DNA of 33,050 nt from Acidobacteria bacterium 13_1_40CM_65_14 (GCA_001917905.1 MNEX01000312.1:1-33050); one strand, 5' to 3'. Positions 11,418 through 20,983 are shown, numbered from the stretch's first letter. Made by a program: numbers and translations. The notes: generated by a model from the letters alone, not told the origin.

Positions 11418-12541
11418 CGCGTCAGCACCTTGAAGAAGTTCACGTGCTGACGCGCGATCACCGGCCACGCGTACACCGACTCCGCGCGATCGCGGCCGCG
11501 GCGCGCGAGCTCCTCGCGCCGATCGGGATCGCCGGCGAGCGCCTCGAGCGCCGCGACCCACGCGTCCCGGTCGCCTTCGCCGACGATCACGCCCGCATCG
11601 CCGACGACATGCGGAATCTCGCCGCTGTCCGAGGCGACCACAGGCACGCCGCACGCGAACGCTTCGGTCAGCATCCTCCCGAACTGCTCGCGCCACTTCG
11701 CCGTCGTCTGGCTCGGCGCGCACAGCATGTCCATCCCATTCAGATATGCCGGGACTTCATGATGCGCCACCGACGTCTGCACGCGAACACGATCGCCGTA
11801 CTGGCGGCTCCACGAACGAACGTCGGACTCCAGCGGTCCCGATCCGATGAACAACGCGCGCCACGGTGTCTTCAACCGATCGAGCACGCTCGTCAGGACG
11901 CTGATGCCTTTTTCGGGGACGAAGCGGCCGACGAACCCGATGACCGGCGTGTCGTCGCGCCAACCGAGCTCGTGGCGCGTCCGCTCGCGCTGCTCGGGAT
12001 CTCGTCTGAAATGATTCACGTCGACGCCGGGCGGAATCGTGCGCGCCGGCTGCTGCCACCCGCGCTCGTCGAGCACACGCCGCGCCGTGTGACCGAACGC
12101 AATCAATCCGTCGGCCCGCCGCATCGCCGATTGCTCGATCCAGTTGAACGGCGGAAGGTACCGCTTGACGATGTTCTGGAACGTCGCGAAGACGAGCGGC
12201 ACGCGAAGCTTCGTCGCGCTCGCAATCTGCGCGGCGGACGCGACGTACGGCTCTTCCCAGCAGTGCACGACGTCCCAGGGCTCCTGCAGCAGCCGTGCGA
12301 GCTCGCCGCCGTACAGCATCGTGTGGACGCGACCGCCGAAGTGCACCGGCACGGGAACCACGCGGCACGGCTCGTCGGGGTTGGCGGTCGTCTTGTGCCA
12401 GCCGAAGTCCCCGCGGAAGCGGGCCGGTGCGACCGCGGTGACGTCCCAGTCGCCACGGCGCGCGAGCTCCTGCGGCAACCGGCGATTCAGCTCGACGCAG
12501 TAGGAATGGGCGATGGTCAGCAGGCGGCGGCGTCCGGTCAC
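11414..12541 (-). CDS. GT4-family glycosyltransferase
   Basis: This is a 375-residue GT-B enzyme. The N-terminal domain lacks the usual double-glycine loop and reads LLTIAHSYCVELNRRLPQEL. The donor domain has IGFVGRFVPEKGISVL (201-216) with the conserved Arg and Lys, and the EX7E element EQFGRMLTEAFACGVPVV (285-302). The start is GTG 12541-12539. GAGG at 12553-12550 lies 8 nt upstream and overlaps the TGA of the upstream GT2 gene (TGAGG), so initiation here probably depends on ribosomes finishing that gene. WREQFGR rather than EPFG is a variant of the motif typical of the fringe-like GT4 group of EPS loci. Donor unknown. Confidence 0.9.
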   Translation of the reverse strand: MTGRRRLLTIAHSYCVELNRRLPQELARRGDWDVTAVAPARFRGDFGWHKTTANPDEPCRVVPVPVHFGGRVHTMLYGGELARLLQEPWDVVHCWEEPYVASAAQIASATKLRVPLVFATFQNIVKRYLPPFNWIEQSAMRRADGLIAFGHTARRVLDERGWQQPARTIPPGVDVNHFRRDPEQRERTRHELGWRDDTPVIGFVGRFVPEKGISVLTSVLDRLKTPWRALFIGSGPLESDVRSWSRQYGDRVRVQTSVAHHEVPAYLNGMDMLCAPSQTTAKWREQFGRMLTEAFACGVPVVASDSGEIPHVVGDAGVIVGEGDRDAWVAALEALAGDPDRREELARRGRDRAESVYAWPVIARQHVNFFKVLTR

Positions 12542-12551
12542 GCGTGTTTCC

Positions 12552-13535
12552 TCACAACGGTCGAACCCTCACGGCGCGCGACCGAAAACATGATGTTCCT
12601 GAGCTTTGCGGAAAAGCGGGCCAGGTGCGGCCGACGCGCCGCCACTGCCGAACGGTGGTCCACGACACGGCGCGCCGGCCGCCGATGATCGACGGCAATT
12701 GCCGCACGAGCTCGCGCACGATCCACGCGAAGCCGCCGCGATCGTCGAATCCCCGGCTCATCGAGAGATACCGTCCGAGCCGAACCGGCACGGTCAACAA
12801 CGCCAGCGGCAGCGGCTCGTTGTAGAGCGCGAACAGACAGTCGTTCCGGATCGTGTAGCGCACGTACTTCGACTGGCTGCGTCCGGCCGGATCGGGGGCG
12901 TGGACCACCCGGGCGCTCGGCATGTAAATAATGTCGAAGCCCGCGTCGAGCACCCGCAGGCAGTAGTCCTTCTCTTCCCCGTAGAAATGAAACGACTCCC
13001 GATAGCCGGCCAGCTCGACGAACAGCCGGCGGCGCAGGATGTGCGCGAAGCCGATGAACGTCGGTACGTAGCAGGTGTAGTTGACGGGCGCCGGCTGCGT
13101 CGCCGGATGCCACGGCGATCCGTCGCGCTCGGCCATCGCGCACGCGATCGCCCCGACGCGCGGGTGCGCTTCGAGCAGCCGCAGAGCGTCGAGGATGCTG
13201 ACGCCATCGAGCAGCGCCGCATCGTCATCCATGAGCAGCACGTAGTCGGTGGAGGCCTCACGCATGATGGTGTTGCGCGCCACGATGTACCCCTCGTGCC
13301 GCGTCTGGCGGATCACCCGCAGCTTTGCCGAGACCGATGGCGGCAGATCCACGAGTGCCCCGGACGCGGCATCGACGGGCACGTCGCCGGTGTCGTCGAC
13401 GACGATGACTTCTGCGAGCGCGTCGCCGACGACGGCGAGCGACCCGAGGCACTCGCGCAGCGAGGCCGGGCGGTTCTTGGTGACGACGCCGATCGTCAGA
13501 CGCGCCGGCGCGTGATCAGGCGTGGGCAAAGACAT
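12552..13535 (-). CDS. GT2-family glycosyltransferase
   Basis: This is a 327-residue GT-A fold enzyme. LTIGVVTKNRPASLRECLGSL opens the fold (13-33), VIVVDDTGD (43-51) carries the first acidic pair, LLMDDDAAL (100-108) is the DXD metal site and FYGEEKDYCLRVLDAGF (184-200) holds the catalytic-base region. The combination resembles GT2 proteins of the rhamnosyltransferase-like group. It overlaps the upstream GT4 gene by 20 bp, which shows how compressed the locus is. Ten bases separate its stop from the next GTG start. The C-terminal 40 residues are basic and may contact the membrane, by inference. Confidence 0.88.
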   Translation of the reverse strand: MSLPTPDHAPARLTIGVVTKNRPASLRECLGSLAVVGDALAEVIVVDDTGDVPVDAASGALVDLPPSVSAKLRVIRQTRHEGYIVARNTIMREASTDYVLLMDDDAALLDGVSILDALRLLEAHPRVGAIACAMAERDGSPWHPATQPAPVNYTCYVPTFIGFAHILRRRLFVELAGYRESFHFYGEEKDYCLRVLDAGFDIIYMPSARVVHAPDPAGRSQSKYVRYTIRNDCLFALYNEPLPLALLTVPVRLGRYLSMSRGFDDRGGFAWIVRELVRQLPSIIGGRRAVSWTTVRQWRRVGRTWPAFPQSSGTSCFRSRAVRVRPL

Positions 13536-14691
13536 GTCGTTCGCTCAGGGCTCGCTCGTACACAGCGAGCGTTGCGTGCGCCGTCCGCGTCCAGCTCATG
13601 TCGCGGACGCGGCGGAACGCGGCGTCGGCGAGGCGTGCGCGCAGCACCGGCTCGGCAAGCAGACGCGCGAGCGCATCCGCCAACGCGCCGGCGTCGCGCG
13701 GCGGCACGATCAATCCCGTGTCCTCATGCTGGACGAGTGCATCCGCACAACCGGCCGGCGTCGCGACCACGGGCAGCCGCTGCGTCATCGCTTCGAGCAG
13801 CACCATCCCGAATCCTTCGTACGTGGATGGGAACGCCAGAACGTCGTGCGACCGATAGGCCGCGACGACTTCTTCTTCCGCGACGCGATCGACGATCGTC
13901 ACACGCGGCCGCGCGATCTCGGAGAACGCGGCGCGGATGTGTTCCGCGGGCACGCCGCCGCCCAGCACCGTGAGCGTCGCCGGTGCGCCACCTGCCTGTA
14001 GCGTCGCACCGCTCTCGACCAGTCGTGAGAACGCTGACGCGAGGTACGGCACGCCTTTGGTCGCATCCCACGTGCCGCAGAACAGGATGCCGCGTCCACG
14101 CGGATGATCGGGCGGCGGCGCGTCGGCGAGAAATCGTGCAGAGACGCCGTGCGGCACGAGATCGATCGCGGCTTCGTCCTTCCAGCACCGCTCGAGGGCA
14201 AACGCGCGGTCGTTGCCGTTCAGGAGGATCAGCCGGTCGGCGACGCGAGCCGCGGCCGCGACTTGAGACAGCCGTACCGCTGGATACCACCACCGGCGCG
14301 TCCAGGGCTTGTCGAGCAGTCCGGCGTCATGGTCCTCGAGCATCCGGCGATAGTTCAGATGCTCGAGGCCGTTCGACCGCGCGATGAGCGCGGCGCCGTT
14401 GAACAGTCCCGCGCCGCGCAGGACGCCGACCCACAATCCCTCGGCGCTGGCGGCATCGACCACGTCGTAGGGACCATGCTCGCGAAAGGCGCGCCGGATC
14501 GCGGCGAACGCCGTGATCGGTGCGAGCGCCCAGCGCAGCAGGCGATGCCGCGGCGAGGCCCCGAGGTCGTCGGCGAGCAGCACGTCACACGTGTGGCCCA
14601 GGCGCCGAAACTCTTCTTGCAGCTTCAGCAGGACCTTCGTCGATCCGAGCCGCGCATCGCGCGGGTAATCGCCGACCAGGAGAATGCGCAT
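13516..14691 (-). CDS. GT4-family glycosyltransferase
   Basis: This is a 391-residue GT-B enzyme beginning MRILLVGDYPRDARLGSTKV. The donor-binding domain has GILFCGTWDATKGVPYL (201-217) and the EX7E element in STYEGFGMVLLEAM (289-302), followed by RLPVVATPAGCADAL. The Cys-Gly-Thr-Trp start of the second domain replaces the usual VGR, so the phosphate-contact Arg is not at its common place; the Lys in TKG remains. ATG 14691 shares one base with the previous stop (TGATG). The upstream part of the frame is a shadow. Donor and acceptor are unknown. Confidence 0.88.
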   Translation of the reverse strand: MRILLVGDYPRDARLGSTKVLLKLQEEFRRLGHTCDVLLADDLGASPRHRLLRWALAPITAFAAIRRAFREHGPYDVVDAASAEGLWVGVLRGAGLFNGAALIARSNGLEHLNYRRMLEDHDAGLLDKPWTRRWWYPAVRLSQVAAAARVADRLILLNGNDRAFALERCWKDEAAIDLVPHGVSARFLADAPPPDHPRGRGILFCGTWDATKGVPYLASAFSRLVESGATLQAGGAPATLTVLGGGVPAEHIRAAFSEIARPRVTIVDRVAEEEVVAAYRSHDVLAFPSTYEGFGMVLLEAMTQRLPVVATPAGCADALVQHEDTGLIVPPRDAGALADALARLLAEPVLRARLADAAFRRVRDMSWTRTAHATLAVYERALSERHVFAHA

Positions 14692-15857
14692 CAGGCCTGG
14701 ACGGCAGTCAGGTGACGCGACTCCGCGTCGGCGTCGCGCAGCGCGCGAATGCTGTACAGCATGTCGAAGCGCGACAGATACAACGCGCGCGCGCGCGTAC
14801 CGAGCGCGTCGCGCCGCGCTGTGGATTCGAGGAGCCGCGCGGCCGCCGTCGCCAGCCCTGCGGGATCGGCGGCGTCGACCACTTCCAGCGCGCCCGATGC
14901 TTCCCACAGCGGCTCGGTGAGCCATCCACGCGTCGTCACCATTGGTACTCCGTGCGAGAGCGCCACCATCGCGCTCGTGCGCCGACTGCTCACGCCGTCG
15001 GGATACGGCTGCAGCATCAGATCGCAGGCGGCGACGTGAAGCGAGACCGATTCGTCCGGCAAGACGCCGGTGCCGTACACGCGACCGCCGAGGCGCGGAT
15101 ACCTCGCGACGAGCTCACGCTGCGTCTCGTCACTCCGACGGCCGACGAGCAGCACGTGACAGCCGGACGCGTCGACGAGCGGCGGAATCGACGCGTCGAG
15201 CATGTCGCGGATCGCCGTGCCGTGCGTGCCGAAGTGGCCGACGAGCGGCTGCGCGCCGGCGTAGCGCGCACGCACCGACGCAGACGCTGTCGGATTGCGC
15301 ACAACTGGGATGCTGCTTGGCACCGGCAACCACTCGACCGGCTTACCGTTGCCGATCATCGACTGCACCATCTGCCGCCAGCCGGGGATGGAGACGAACG
15401 CGCGTTCCGCAGACGAGGCGACGATCGACGCCATCGCGCGGTTGACGAGGGCGAGCGCGTTTCGGGAGACGCTCTGATGGCGATCGAACGGAAAGGCGAC
15501 CTCGTGAAACATCACCCAGATCGAATCTTGCCGGCGCGACTGCAGCCACAGACAGAACGGGACGTTCGCCGCTTTCCAGCCGAACGCGTGCGGCACGTAT
15601 TGGACGAGCAAACGCCGCGGCGCCGGCTGGCGATCCAACTCGCGCGTGAGCCGGCGCAGCGCGCGCGGTCCGAACCGATCCGGCAGTCGTCGCACGGTCA
15701 CGCCGGGATCGGCGCACTCGGGTTGATCGACGGGAGGCGCCCACACGTCGACGCGATCGCCGGCGTCCACGAGTCCGCGCGCGAGGCGGCGCGTGTAATC
15801 GCTGACGCCGCCCGGCTGCGGTGGGTACTCGCCCGTGATGATGTGCCAGTCGGTCAC
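14691..15857 (-). CDS. GT4-like glycosyltransferase (divergent)
   Basis: This GT-B type protein has 388 residues and starts VTDWHIITGEYPPQPGGVSDYTRRLA, where PPQPGGVSDYT is the N-terminal glycine loop. The second domain is divergent. PLVGHFGTHGTAIRDMLDASI replaces the usual GR..KG element, and SSRRTSAMVALSHGVPMVTT stands where EX7E is expected, without the first Glu. It may therefore use a different donor geometry or be a specialised member. The start is GTG 15857-15855, which overlaps the flippase TGA (CTGTGA). The GTG is the first in-frame start after the flippase frame becomes a shadow. Confidence 0.8.
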   Translation of the reverse strand: MTDWHIITGEYPPQPGGVSDYTRRLARGLVDAGDRVDVWAPPVDQPECADPGVTVRRLPDRFGPRALRRLTRELDRQPAPRRLLVQYVPHAFGWKAANVPFCLWLQSRRQDSIWVMFHEVAFPFDRHQSVSRNALALVNRAMASIVASSAERAFVSIPGWRQMVQSMIGNGKPVEWLPVPSSIPVVRNPTASASVRARYAGAQPLVGHFGTHGTAIRDMLDASIPPLVDASGCHVLLVGRRSDETQRELVARYPRLGGRVYGTGVLPDESVSLHVAACDLMLQPYPDGVSSRRTSAMVALSHGVPMVTTRGWLTEPLWEASGALEVVDAADPAGLATAAARLLESTARRDALGTRARALYLSRFDMLYSIRALRDADAESRHLTAVQA

Positions 15858-17431
15858 AGAAACGGTTTCTCGATCCCAGGTCCGACCGGCGCTGGAATCT
15901 GCAGTGGCGGTGGCAGGATTTTCACGCGCCCCAGCCAGTCGGCCCACCGTGCATTCAGCGGCAGCGCCGCGGCATACAACGGCCGCATCTGCCACGCGTA
16001 GGCGACGCAGACCATCGCGGCGGCAATCGCCGACATCACCAGACCGAGCGATTGATAGAACGCGCCGAGCACGCCCGCCAGCGCGAGCAGCGGCACACCG
16101 CGGATCGCCCACGGGATGACGGCCTCTTTCATGAGGCCGCGTGCGGACAGCGACGCTTTCGGCCGCAGCAGCACGATGCCGCCCGGCAGCGCCGTCATCG
16201 CCGTGGCCGCCAGATTCGCCCACGCGATGCCGACCAGCCCCAGGCGATGGCCGAGCACGACCGCGAGCATCGTCTGCAAGACGCCGTTGATGAGCACCAG
16301 CACGCCGACCTTGAAGCGGTTGCCGATGATCGAGGCCGAGGACACGAGCCCGTGAATGAACGAATGGAGCAGCACGCCCACGGCGAGCAGCGCATTGAGC
16401 GTCACGCCGCCAAAGAGGGGCGCGCCCACCCAGCGCGTCACGAACGAGGGATTGAAGACGAGCAGCCCGCACACCAGCCCGCCTCCGATGAGCAGATGAA
16501 GGCGCTGCATCATCAGCACGACGTGCCGCACACGCGACGCGGACCGCGGCTCGCCGCTCAGTTGCGCGAGCCCGACGTGCGCGCTATCGGGCAGCACCCA
16601 CGTCAGCGGCATGCACATGGCCGCCACCTTCGCGGTGCAGCTGTAGATCGGCACCCACTCGGGATGGCCGATGTACATGATGACGATGCCGTTGCTGGCG
16701 GCGAGGAGCTGCCAGCCAAGCGCGCCGAGCCACGCGCCGAACCCGTTGACGAACAGCACGCGGAGATCGCCGAATCGCGGCCGCGAGAGGGCAAACACGA
16801 GGTCCGGCGCGATCATGGCCGCGCGCGCCGCCGACGCGACGTTCACGAGGATCGCCGGGATCATCGCCGACCAAACCAGGGCATACAAGCCGTAGCCCTT
16901 GATCAACAGCACAGCCGTCAGCACCACGCCGAGCACGCCCTGCACGACTCCGAGCACGCCGTTAAAGAACGCATCCTGAGTGGCGACGATCAACGATTTG
17001 TAAACGGCGAGCGGATAGCAGACGACGCTCACGATCACCAGGATCGCCAGCGGCTTCACGACAAGCGCACGGTCGGCCGCCGTGACGAACATCTTCGGCG
17101 ACAGCACGTGCCACGCCACCACCGCTGCCAGCCCGTAGACGATGCCGACGCAGGTCCCGAGCCACAGGCCCTGCGAGACGAGCATCTTCTGTTCCTCGCG
17201 ATCCTTGCGCCCGACGGCCGCGGCGAGCATCCACGGCATCACGCCGAGGATGCCGAGATCGACCATGCCCGCGTAGCCGAGCACCTCGCTGCTGGCGAGC
17301 CATAGGCCCCAGGCGCGCGCGCCGAGCATGTGCAGCGTGAGCGGCACCAGGAAGATGCCGGTGACGACGGCGAGTCCGTACTGGACGTACGCGAACACCG
17401 CAATCGTCGCCGCCTTGCGCGCCTTGCTCAT
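15854..17431 (-). CDS. Wzx-type polysaccharide flippase (MOP superfamily)
   Basis: This is an integral membrane protein of 525 residues with about 12-14 hydrophobic segments spread over its length. It begins MSKARKAATIAVFAYVQYGL and continues GIFLVPLTLHMLGARAWGLW, the typical first two helices of Wzx/RfbX flippases (PF01943/PF13440). Wzx moves the undecaprenyl-diphosphate-linked repeat unit from the inner to the outer face of the inner membrane. It is the only flippase in the window and pairs with the Wzy-like gene at 19547-20983. ATG 17431 overlaps the stop of the upstream methyltransferase (ATGA). The C-terminal 30 residues (PPPLQIPAPVGPG) are proline-rich and probably cytosolic or periplasmic tail. 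Confidence 0.9.
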   Translation of the reverse strand: MSKARKAATIAVFAYVQYGLAVVTGIFLVPLTLHMLGARAWGLWLASSEVLGYAGMVDLGILGVMPWMLAAAVGRKDREEQKMLVSQGLWLGTCVGIVYGLAAVVAWHVLSPKMFVTAADRALVVKPLAILVIVSVVCYPLAVYKSLIVATQDAFFNGVLGVVQGVLGVVLTAVLLIKGYGLYALVWSAMIPAILVNVASAARAAMIAPDLVFALSRPRFGDLRVLFVNGFGAWLGALGWQLLAASNGIVIMYIGHPEWVPIYSCTAKVAAMCMPLTWVLPDSAHVGLAQLSGEPRSASRVRHVVLMMQRLHLLIGGGLVCGLLVFNPSFVTRWVGAPLFGGVTLNALLAVGVLLHSFIHGLVSSASIIGNRFKVGVLVLINGVLQTMLAVVLGHRLGLVGIAWANLAATAMTALPGGIVLLRPKASLSARGLMKEAVIPWAIRGVPLLALAGVLGAFYQSLGLVMSAIAAAMVCVAYAWQMRPLYAAALPLNARWADWLGRVKILPPPLQIPAPVGPGIEKPFL

Positions 17432-18396
17432 GGGACGCGTCGCACTCCGAACGCCTGAAGATTCAGCGCCAGCGGCGTGTGGACACCGCCCGGCAGACGC
17501 GCAAGTCCATAGGTCGTCAACCGGACGGCGTTCGACACGAGCGCGCGAAACGATCGGGGGCGCGCAGGCTGCAGCTCCGGTGCGGCGGGGCTCACGGACG
17601 CCGCAAACCCCGCACGATCGAGCGCGAGCTCGAGCGAGCGCGGCGAAAAGTGATTCACATGCACGAGATTGTCCGCGAGCGTCACACGATGCGAGCTGAC
17701 GGCGGCGAGCACACGCTCCTTGACCACCTGACTCGGCCCGCACGGCACCTTCACGGCGATCACGCCGCCGTCCTTCGTCAGCGACGCGAGCGTCGCCAGC
17801 AGATCGACCGGCTCGGGAATGTGCTCGAGGACGTCGGTCAAGACGAGGGCGTCGTAGCGACGGGCGCGATCGGCGAGCGCCTGCGCGTTCATCTGATGCA
17901 CCGGCAGGCCGGTGCGCGCCGCGGCGTACGCGGCGGTGCGCGGATTCAGCTCAATCCCCTCTGCGTCCCAGCCGGCTTCGCGCGCCAGATGCAGAAATCG
18001 TCCGGTGTGCGCCCCGACGTCGAGCAGACGGCGGCCGCTCGATCCCGCGCGCCGCTCGAGCTCGCGCAGAATCGATCGGAAGATGAAGTCCTTGTAGTCG
18101 GCGTCGAACTCCTGTGCGACCCAGCCTGCGTCCCAACGCTGGTCGTACATGCGATCGAAGTATCGCGGCAACGTCGGCAATGCCGCCGGTTGACCGAATC
18201 CGCAGTTGGCGCAGCGCATCAGGTCGAGCGTCTGACCGCTGTATTCCGCGAGCTCGTGATCCTGATCCTGGGATCGATAGGCGTCGAGCTCGAACCGCAG
18301 CGTGTGATACGGCGTCAGGTCGCGCCCGCCGCACACCCAGCACGCCGCGATCGGTGCGAACATCGGCCGCGGCGCCTTCATGGACGAGGCGATCAT
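17428..18396 (-). CDS. class I SAM-dependent methyltransferase with N-terminal zinc ribbon
   Basis: This is a 322-residue protein. An N-terminal zinc-binding knuckle is formed by C19-V-W-C22 style pairs (CWVC and CANC at 62-65). It is followed by the SAM fold with LLDVGAHTGRFLHLA (124-138), EGIELNPRTAAYA (146-158) and LTDVLEHIPEP (186-196). The layout matches C-methyltransferase-like Methyltransf_23 proteins common in polysaccharide loci, where the Cys pairs resemble the PF08421 domain of TDP-sugar C-methyltransferases, although the sugar-acting C-terminal domain is not obvious. ATG 18396 overlaps the previous stop (ATGA); ATG 18381 is an alternative. Substrate unknown. Confidence 0.84.
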   Translation of the reverse strand: MIASSMKAPRPMFAPIAACWVCGGRDLTPYHTLRFELDAYRSQDQDHELAEYSGQTLDLMRCANCGFGQPAALPTLPRYFDRMYDQRWDAGWVAQEFDADYKDFIFRSILRELERRAGSSGRRLLDVGAHTGRFLHLAREAGWDAEGIELNPRTAAYAAARTGLPVHQMNAQALADRARRYDALVLTDVLEHIPEPVDLLATLASLTKDGGVIAVKVPCGPSQVVKERVLAAVSSHRVTLADNLVHVNHFSPRSLELALDRAGFAASVSPAAPELQPARPRSFRALVSNAVRLTTYGLARLPGGVHTPLALNLQAFGVRRVP

Positions 18397-19550
18397 CGGA
18401 CCAGCGCCATCTCGTCCACCGCAGTGACGATCTCCGCGGCCATGCGATCCCACGTGCGACGTCGAAGCCGCTGCCCGAGTACGGCGATGGCCGCATCGAA
18501 CGCATCACGATTGCGCCGCCAGCGCTGCAGCCGCTCCACCAGCTCCATCGCATCATCTGGATTGGTGAGCAACAGATCGTCGAGCGACGCGGGATACTCC
18601 TCGGCGACACCGGCCGATCGGCTCACCATCGCCGGAATGCCGCGGCAGAGCGCCTCGCGCACGGATAATCCGTACGCTTCGTAGCGCGCCGGATGCACCA
18701 GCGCATCGACGGCGCCGAGCAGCTCGGGCACGTCGCTGCGGAAGCCAACGAACCGAATGCGATCGCCGCAGCCGTGCTCGCGCGCCTTGCGCGCCCACAC
18801 GGGCTGTTCCGCTCCGCTGCCGACGACGACGAGATCGACGTCCCACTGCGGATCGGCGCACAACCGCACCCACGCGTCGAACACGGTGTCGAACGCCTTG
18901 CGGCGATCGCCGAGCGCTCCGACGAACGCGACGAGCCCCCGCTCGACGGCCCACCCGAAGCGGGCACGCGCAGCCGCGCGCTCGTCCGCCGTCACGTGCG
19001 GGAAGCGCACCGGATCGCCGCCGTAATACACGACGCGGGTGCGTGACGCATCGACGCCGATCTGCTGCACCACATCGTCACGCGTGCGCCGGCTGTTGCA
19101 GATGATGAGCGGCGCTTCGGCGAGCGCCGCGCGCTCCGCGGCCAGGTCCCGGTGATGAATGAGCGCGCCCTTCGCGCGCTGCAACGTCGACGCCGCATTC
19201 GCCGGCCGATACGCCGCGTGAAGATAGTGAATCCAGTTCACCGCGCCGGGAATCGGACAATTTCCGCCGTTGACGATCGGCTGCACGCCCGCCGGCCGCA
19301 GCTGCTTCCACGCGCGCACGCCGGCGCGCGCCAACAGAGCGCTCCCGAGCGCGTGGCGGCCAAACGGGCGGCGGACACAGTGGACCGTGACGCGCGGACG
19401 CGCCTGCAGATCGGGCCACGCGCGGTGCGTCACGAGATGGACGTCGTGTTCAGGGTTCGATTGGCCGAGATACCGCGCGAGGGCGTGGTTTGCCGCGTCC
19501 ATGCCGCCGAGCGGTGTGAAGTCACCCGCGACGAGGAGCCACGATCTCAT
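18393..19550 (-). CDS. GT4-family glycosyltransferase
   Basis: This is a 385-residue GT-B enzyme. The N-terminal loop is FTPLGGMDAANHALARYL (11-28). The donor domain has VAFVGALGDRRKAFDTVFDAW (from 207), where RRK supplies the phosphate contacts, and the EX7E element EAYGLSVREALCRG (291-304). The motif GDPVRFPH and the GGMDAANH loop are typical of a subgroup that often sits beside asparagine-synthetase-like genes in environmental EPS clusters. ATG 19550 overlaps the TGA of the Wzy-like gene (ATGA). The much longer open frame upstream is a high-GC shadow of the polymerase gene. Confidence 0.9.
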   Translation of the reverse strand: MRSWLLVAGDFTPLGGMDAANHALARYLGQSNPEHDVHLVTHRAWPDLQARPRVTVHCVRRPFGRHALGSALLARAGVRAWKQLRPAGVQPIVNGGNCPIPGAVNWIHYLHAAYRPANAASTLQRAKGALIHHRDLAAERAALAEAPLIICNSRRTRDDVVQQIGVDASRTRVVYYGGDPVRFPHVTADERAAARARFGWAVERGLVAFVGALGDRRKAFDTVFDAWVRLCADPQWDVDLVVVGSGAEQPVWARKAREHGCGDRIRFVGFRSDVPELLGAVDALVHPARYEAYGLSVREALCRGIPAMVSRSAGVAEEYPASLDDLLLTNPDDAMELVERLQRWRRNRDAFDAAIAVLGQRLRRRTWDRMAAEIVTAVDEMALVR

Positions 19551-20983
19551 GTCCTGATGCGGGGCCGCTTCGCCATGGCGCCATGCAGCCCGCCTTCGAG
19601 GAACCAGAACTGCATGCCGGCCCCGGTGCCGAACGGGACGAAGCTGAACACGAGCGCCAGCGTGCCGAAGTTGGCCGCGATCACGGCGGCGGCCCAGAGA
19701 CGATCTTCTCGATTCGCGAGCGAGCGGACGAGCTTGAGATCGTAGACGGCTGTGACGATGAGCGCGATGGTGTAGAAACCCAGAAGGAAGACACCGCCGT
19801 CGAGCAGCCACGCGTTCGGCTGCACTTCGGCGAACACCGGGGGCGCGTCGAGCTGATGTGGATCGCCGAAGTAGTAGTTCATCATCCCCCACCGCGCGAG
19901 ACCCGCGCCGAGGGGATATTCGACGAGCAGGTTGTTGAACGCGTACTCGACCGATTGTCCGCGGCTCCGGTAGTACAACTCGCGCGGATCTTCGGCGAGC
20001 AGCGTTGAGAAACGGTCCATGATGCTTTCCCCGCCGAGGACCGTCGCGATCGACAGACCGCCCATCACGAGACCCACCGACAGCATCGCGAAGCCGGCGA
20101 CGCGCTTGGTTTGTTTCTGCGCCGTGAGCATGACGACGTAGGTGACCATCATGCCGACCGTGATGACGAGCGACACCCGGACGTGACTGAGATAGATCGC
20201 GGAGATTCCCGCAATCGCCATTCCGAGCGCGATGGCGCGCTTCCAGATGGCGAGCGGCTCGAGGACCAGGATCAAACCGAAGAGGGCGGCGATGGTGCCG
20301 GCGCTGCACACCGCGCCGGGCGTGTCGAAGAGGCCTGGCGGCCGGATAATCAGGCGGCCGCCCGGGCCGATGTAAGTCGCCGCCATCAAGAAATCCGAGT
20401 TCCCTTGATAGAGCGCCGACAGCTCGCGCGGCATCCATTGCTGCGGGTTGTAGACCTGCATCACGCCGACCATCGAGTTGATGCCGTTGCACACGAGGAG
20501 CGTCAGCACGATGCGCACGAGCTGCCGGCGCGTCGTGATGTACGCGCGTGCCCAGAACAGCGGACAGAAGATCGCGAAATACAACCCGATTTGTGCGAGG
20601 CCGGATTGCAGGGTGCTCGTCAGCGGATGCGCGAGGCCCAGGCCCAGCACGAGCAGCACGAGCAGCAGAAAGCGCTCGGCCGGGTGCTTGCCTTCCTTGC
20701 GTCCCGCACGGTCGAACCACCACAACATGAACGCGTAGAGGCTGATGGCGTAGGCACCGATACGCAGCGGCAGCCGGTACGCCTGGCTCCCCGGCAGGAA
20801 GAGCAGCGCCGGCAGAAACGTCAGCCCGAGCGCGAACCACTCGGCGAACCCAGAGGGTCGCAGCGGCTCTTTGTCGAGATCGTGCTCTTCAGGTTCGCTT
20901 GCGCCGTTGGTATCGCCGTCGGTGAGCTCCGGCTGCGGCGCCTGAGCGTACCAATCGAACGAGTCAGGCTGGTTGCGGTACAT
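19547..20983 (-). CDS. Wzy/WaaL-type O-antigen polymerase or ligase-like membrane protein
   Basis: This is a 478-residue polytopic membrane protein with about 11-12 hydrophobic segments after a 45-residue acidic hydrophilic N-terminus. A large loop (about 190-225) and RVSLVITVGMMVTYV in a later helix recall the conserved Arg-Ser/Leu region of O-antigen ligase-like proteins (PF04932). A long periplasmic loop follows with the ARWGMMNYYFGDPHQ block. In a locus that has Wzx, polymerisation of flipped repeat units (Wzy) is the likely job; WaaL-type ligase activity cannot be excluded. It overlaps the end of the amidotransferase gene by 20 bp. Sequence divergence is usual for Wzy, so the call rests on topology and context. 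Confidence 0.82.
   Translation of the reverse strand: MYRNQPDSFDWYAQAPQPELTDGDTNGASEPEEHDLDKEPLRPSGFAEWFALGLTFLPALLFLPGSQAYRLPLRIGAYAISLYAFMLWWFDRAGRKEGKHPAERFLLLVLLVLGLGLAHPLTSTLQSGLAQIGLYFAIFCPLFWARAYITTRRQLVRIVLTLLVCNGINSMVGVMQVYNPQQWMPRELSALYQGNSDFLMAATYIGPGGRLIIRPPGLFDTPGAVCSAGTIAALFGLILVLEPLAIWKRAIALGMAIAGISAIYLSHVRVSLVITVGMMVTYVVMLTAQKQTKRVAGFAMLSVGLVMGGLSIATVLGGESIMDRFSTLLAEDPRELYYRSRGQSVEYAFNNLLVEYPLGAGLARWGMMNYYFGDPHQLDAPPVFAEVQPNAWLLDGGVFLLGFYTIALIVTAVYDLKLVRSLANREDRLWAAAVIAANFGTLALVFSFVPFGTGAGMQFWFLEGGLHGAMAKRPRIRT

Noticed and set aside
14520-17305. Two long plus-strand frames opposite glycosyltransferase and flippase genes
   Set aside because: Antisense to proteins with recognisable GT4 and flippase features; no ribosome site or family motif.
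18393-20840. Possible 815-residue glycosyltransferase-polymerase fusion
   Set aside because: The first 430 codons are an out-of-frame shadow of the Wzy-like gene; MRSWLLVAGD with an ATGA overlap is the natural start.
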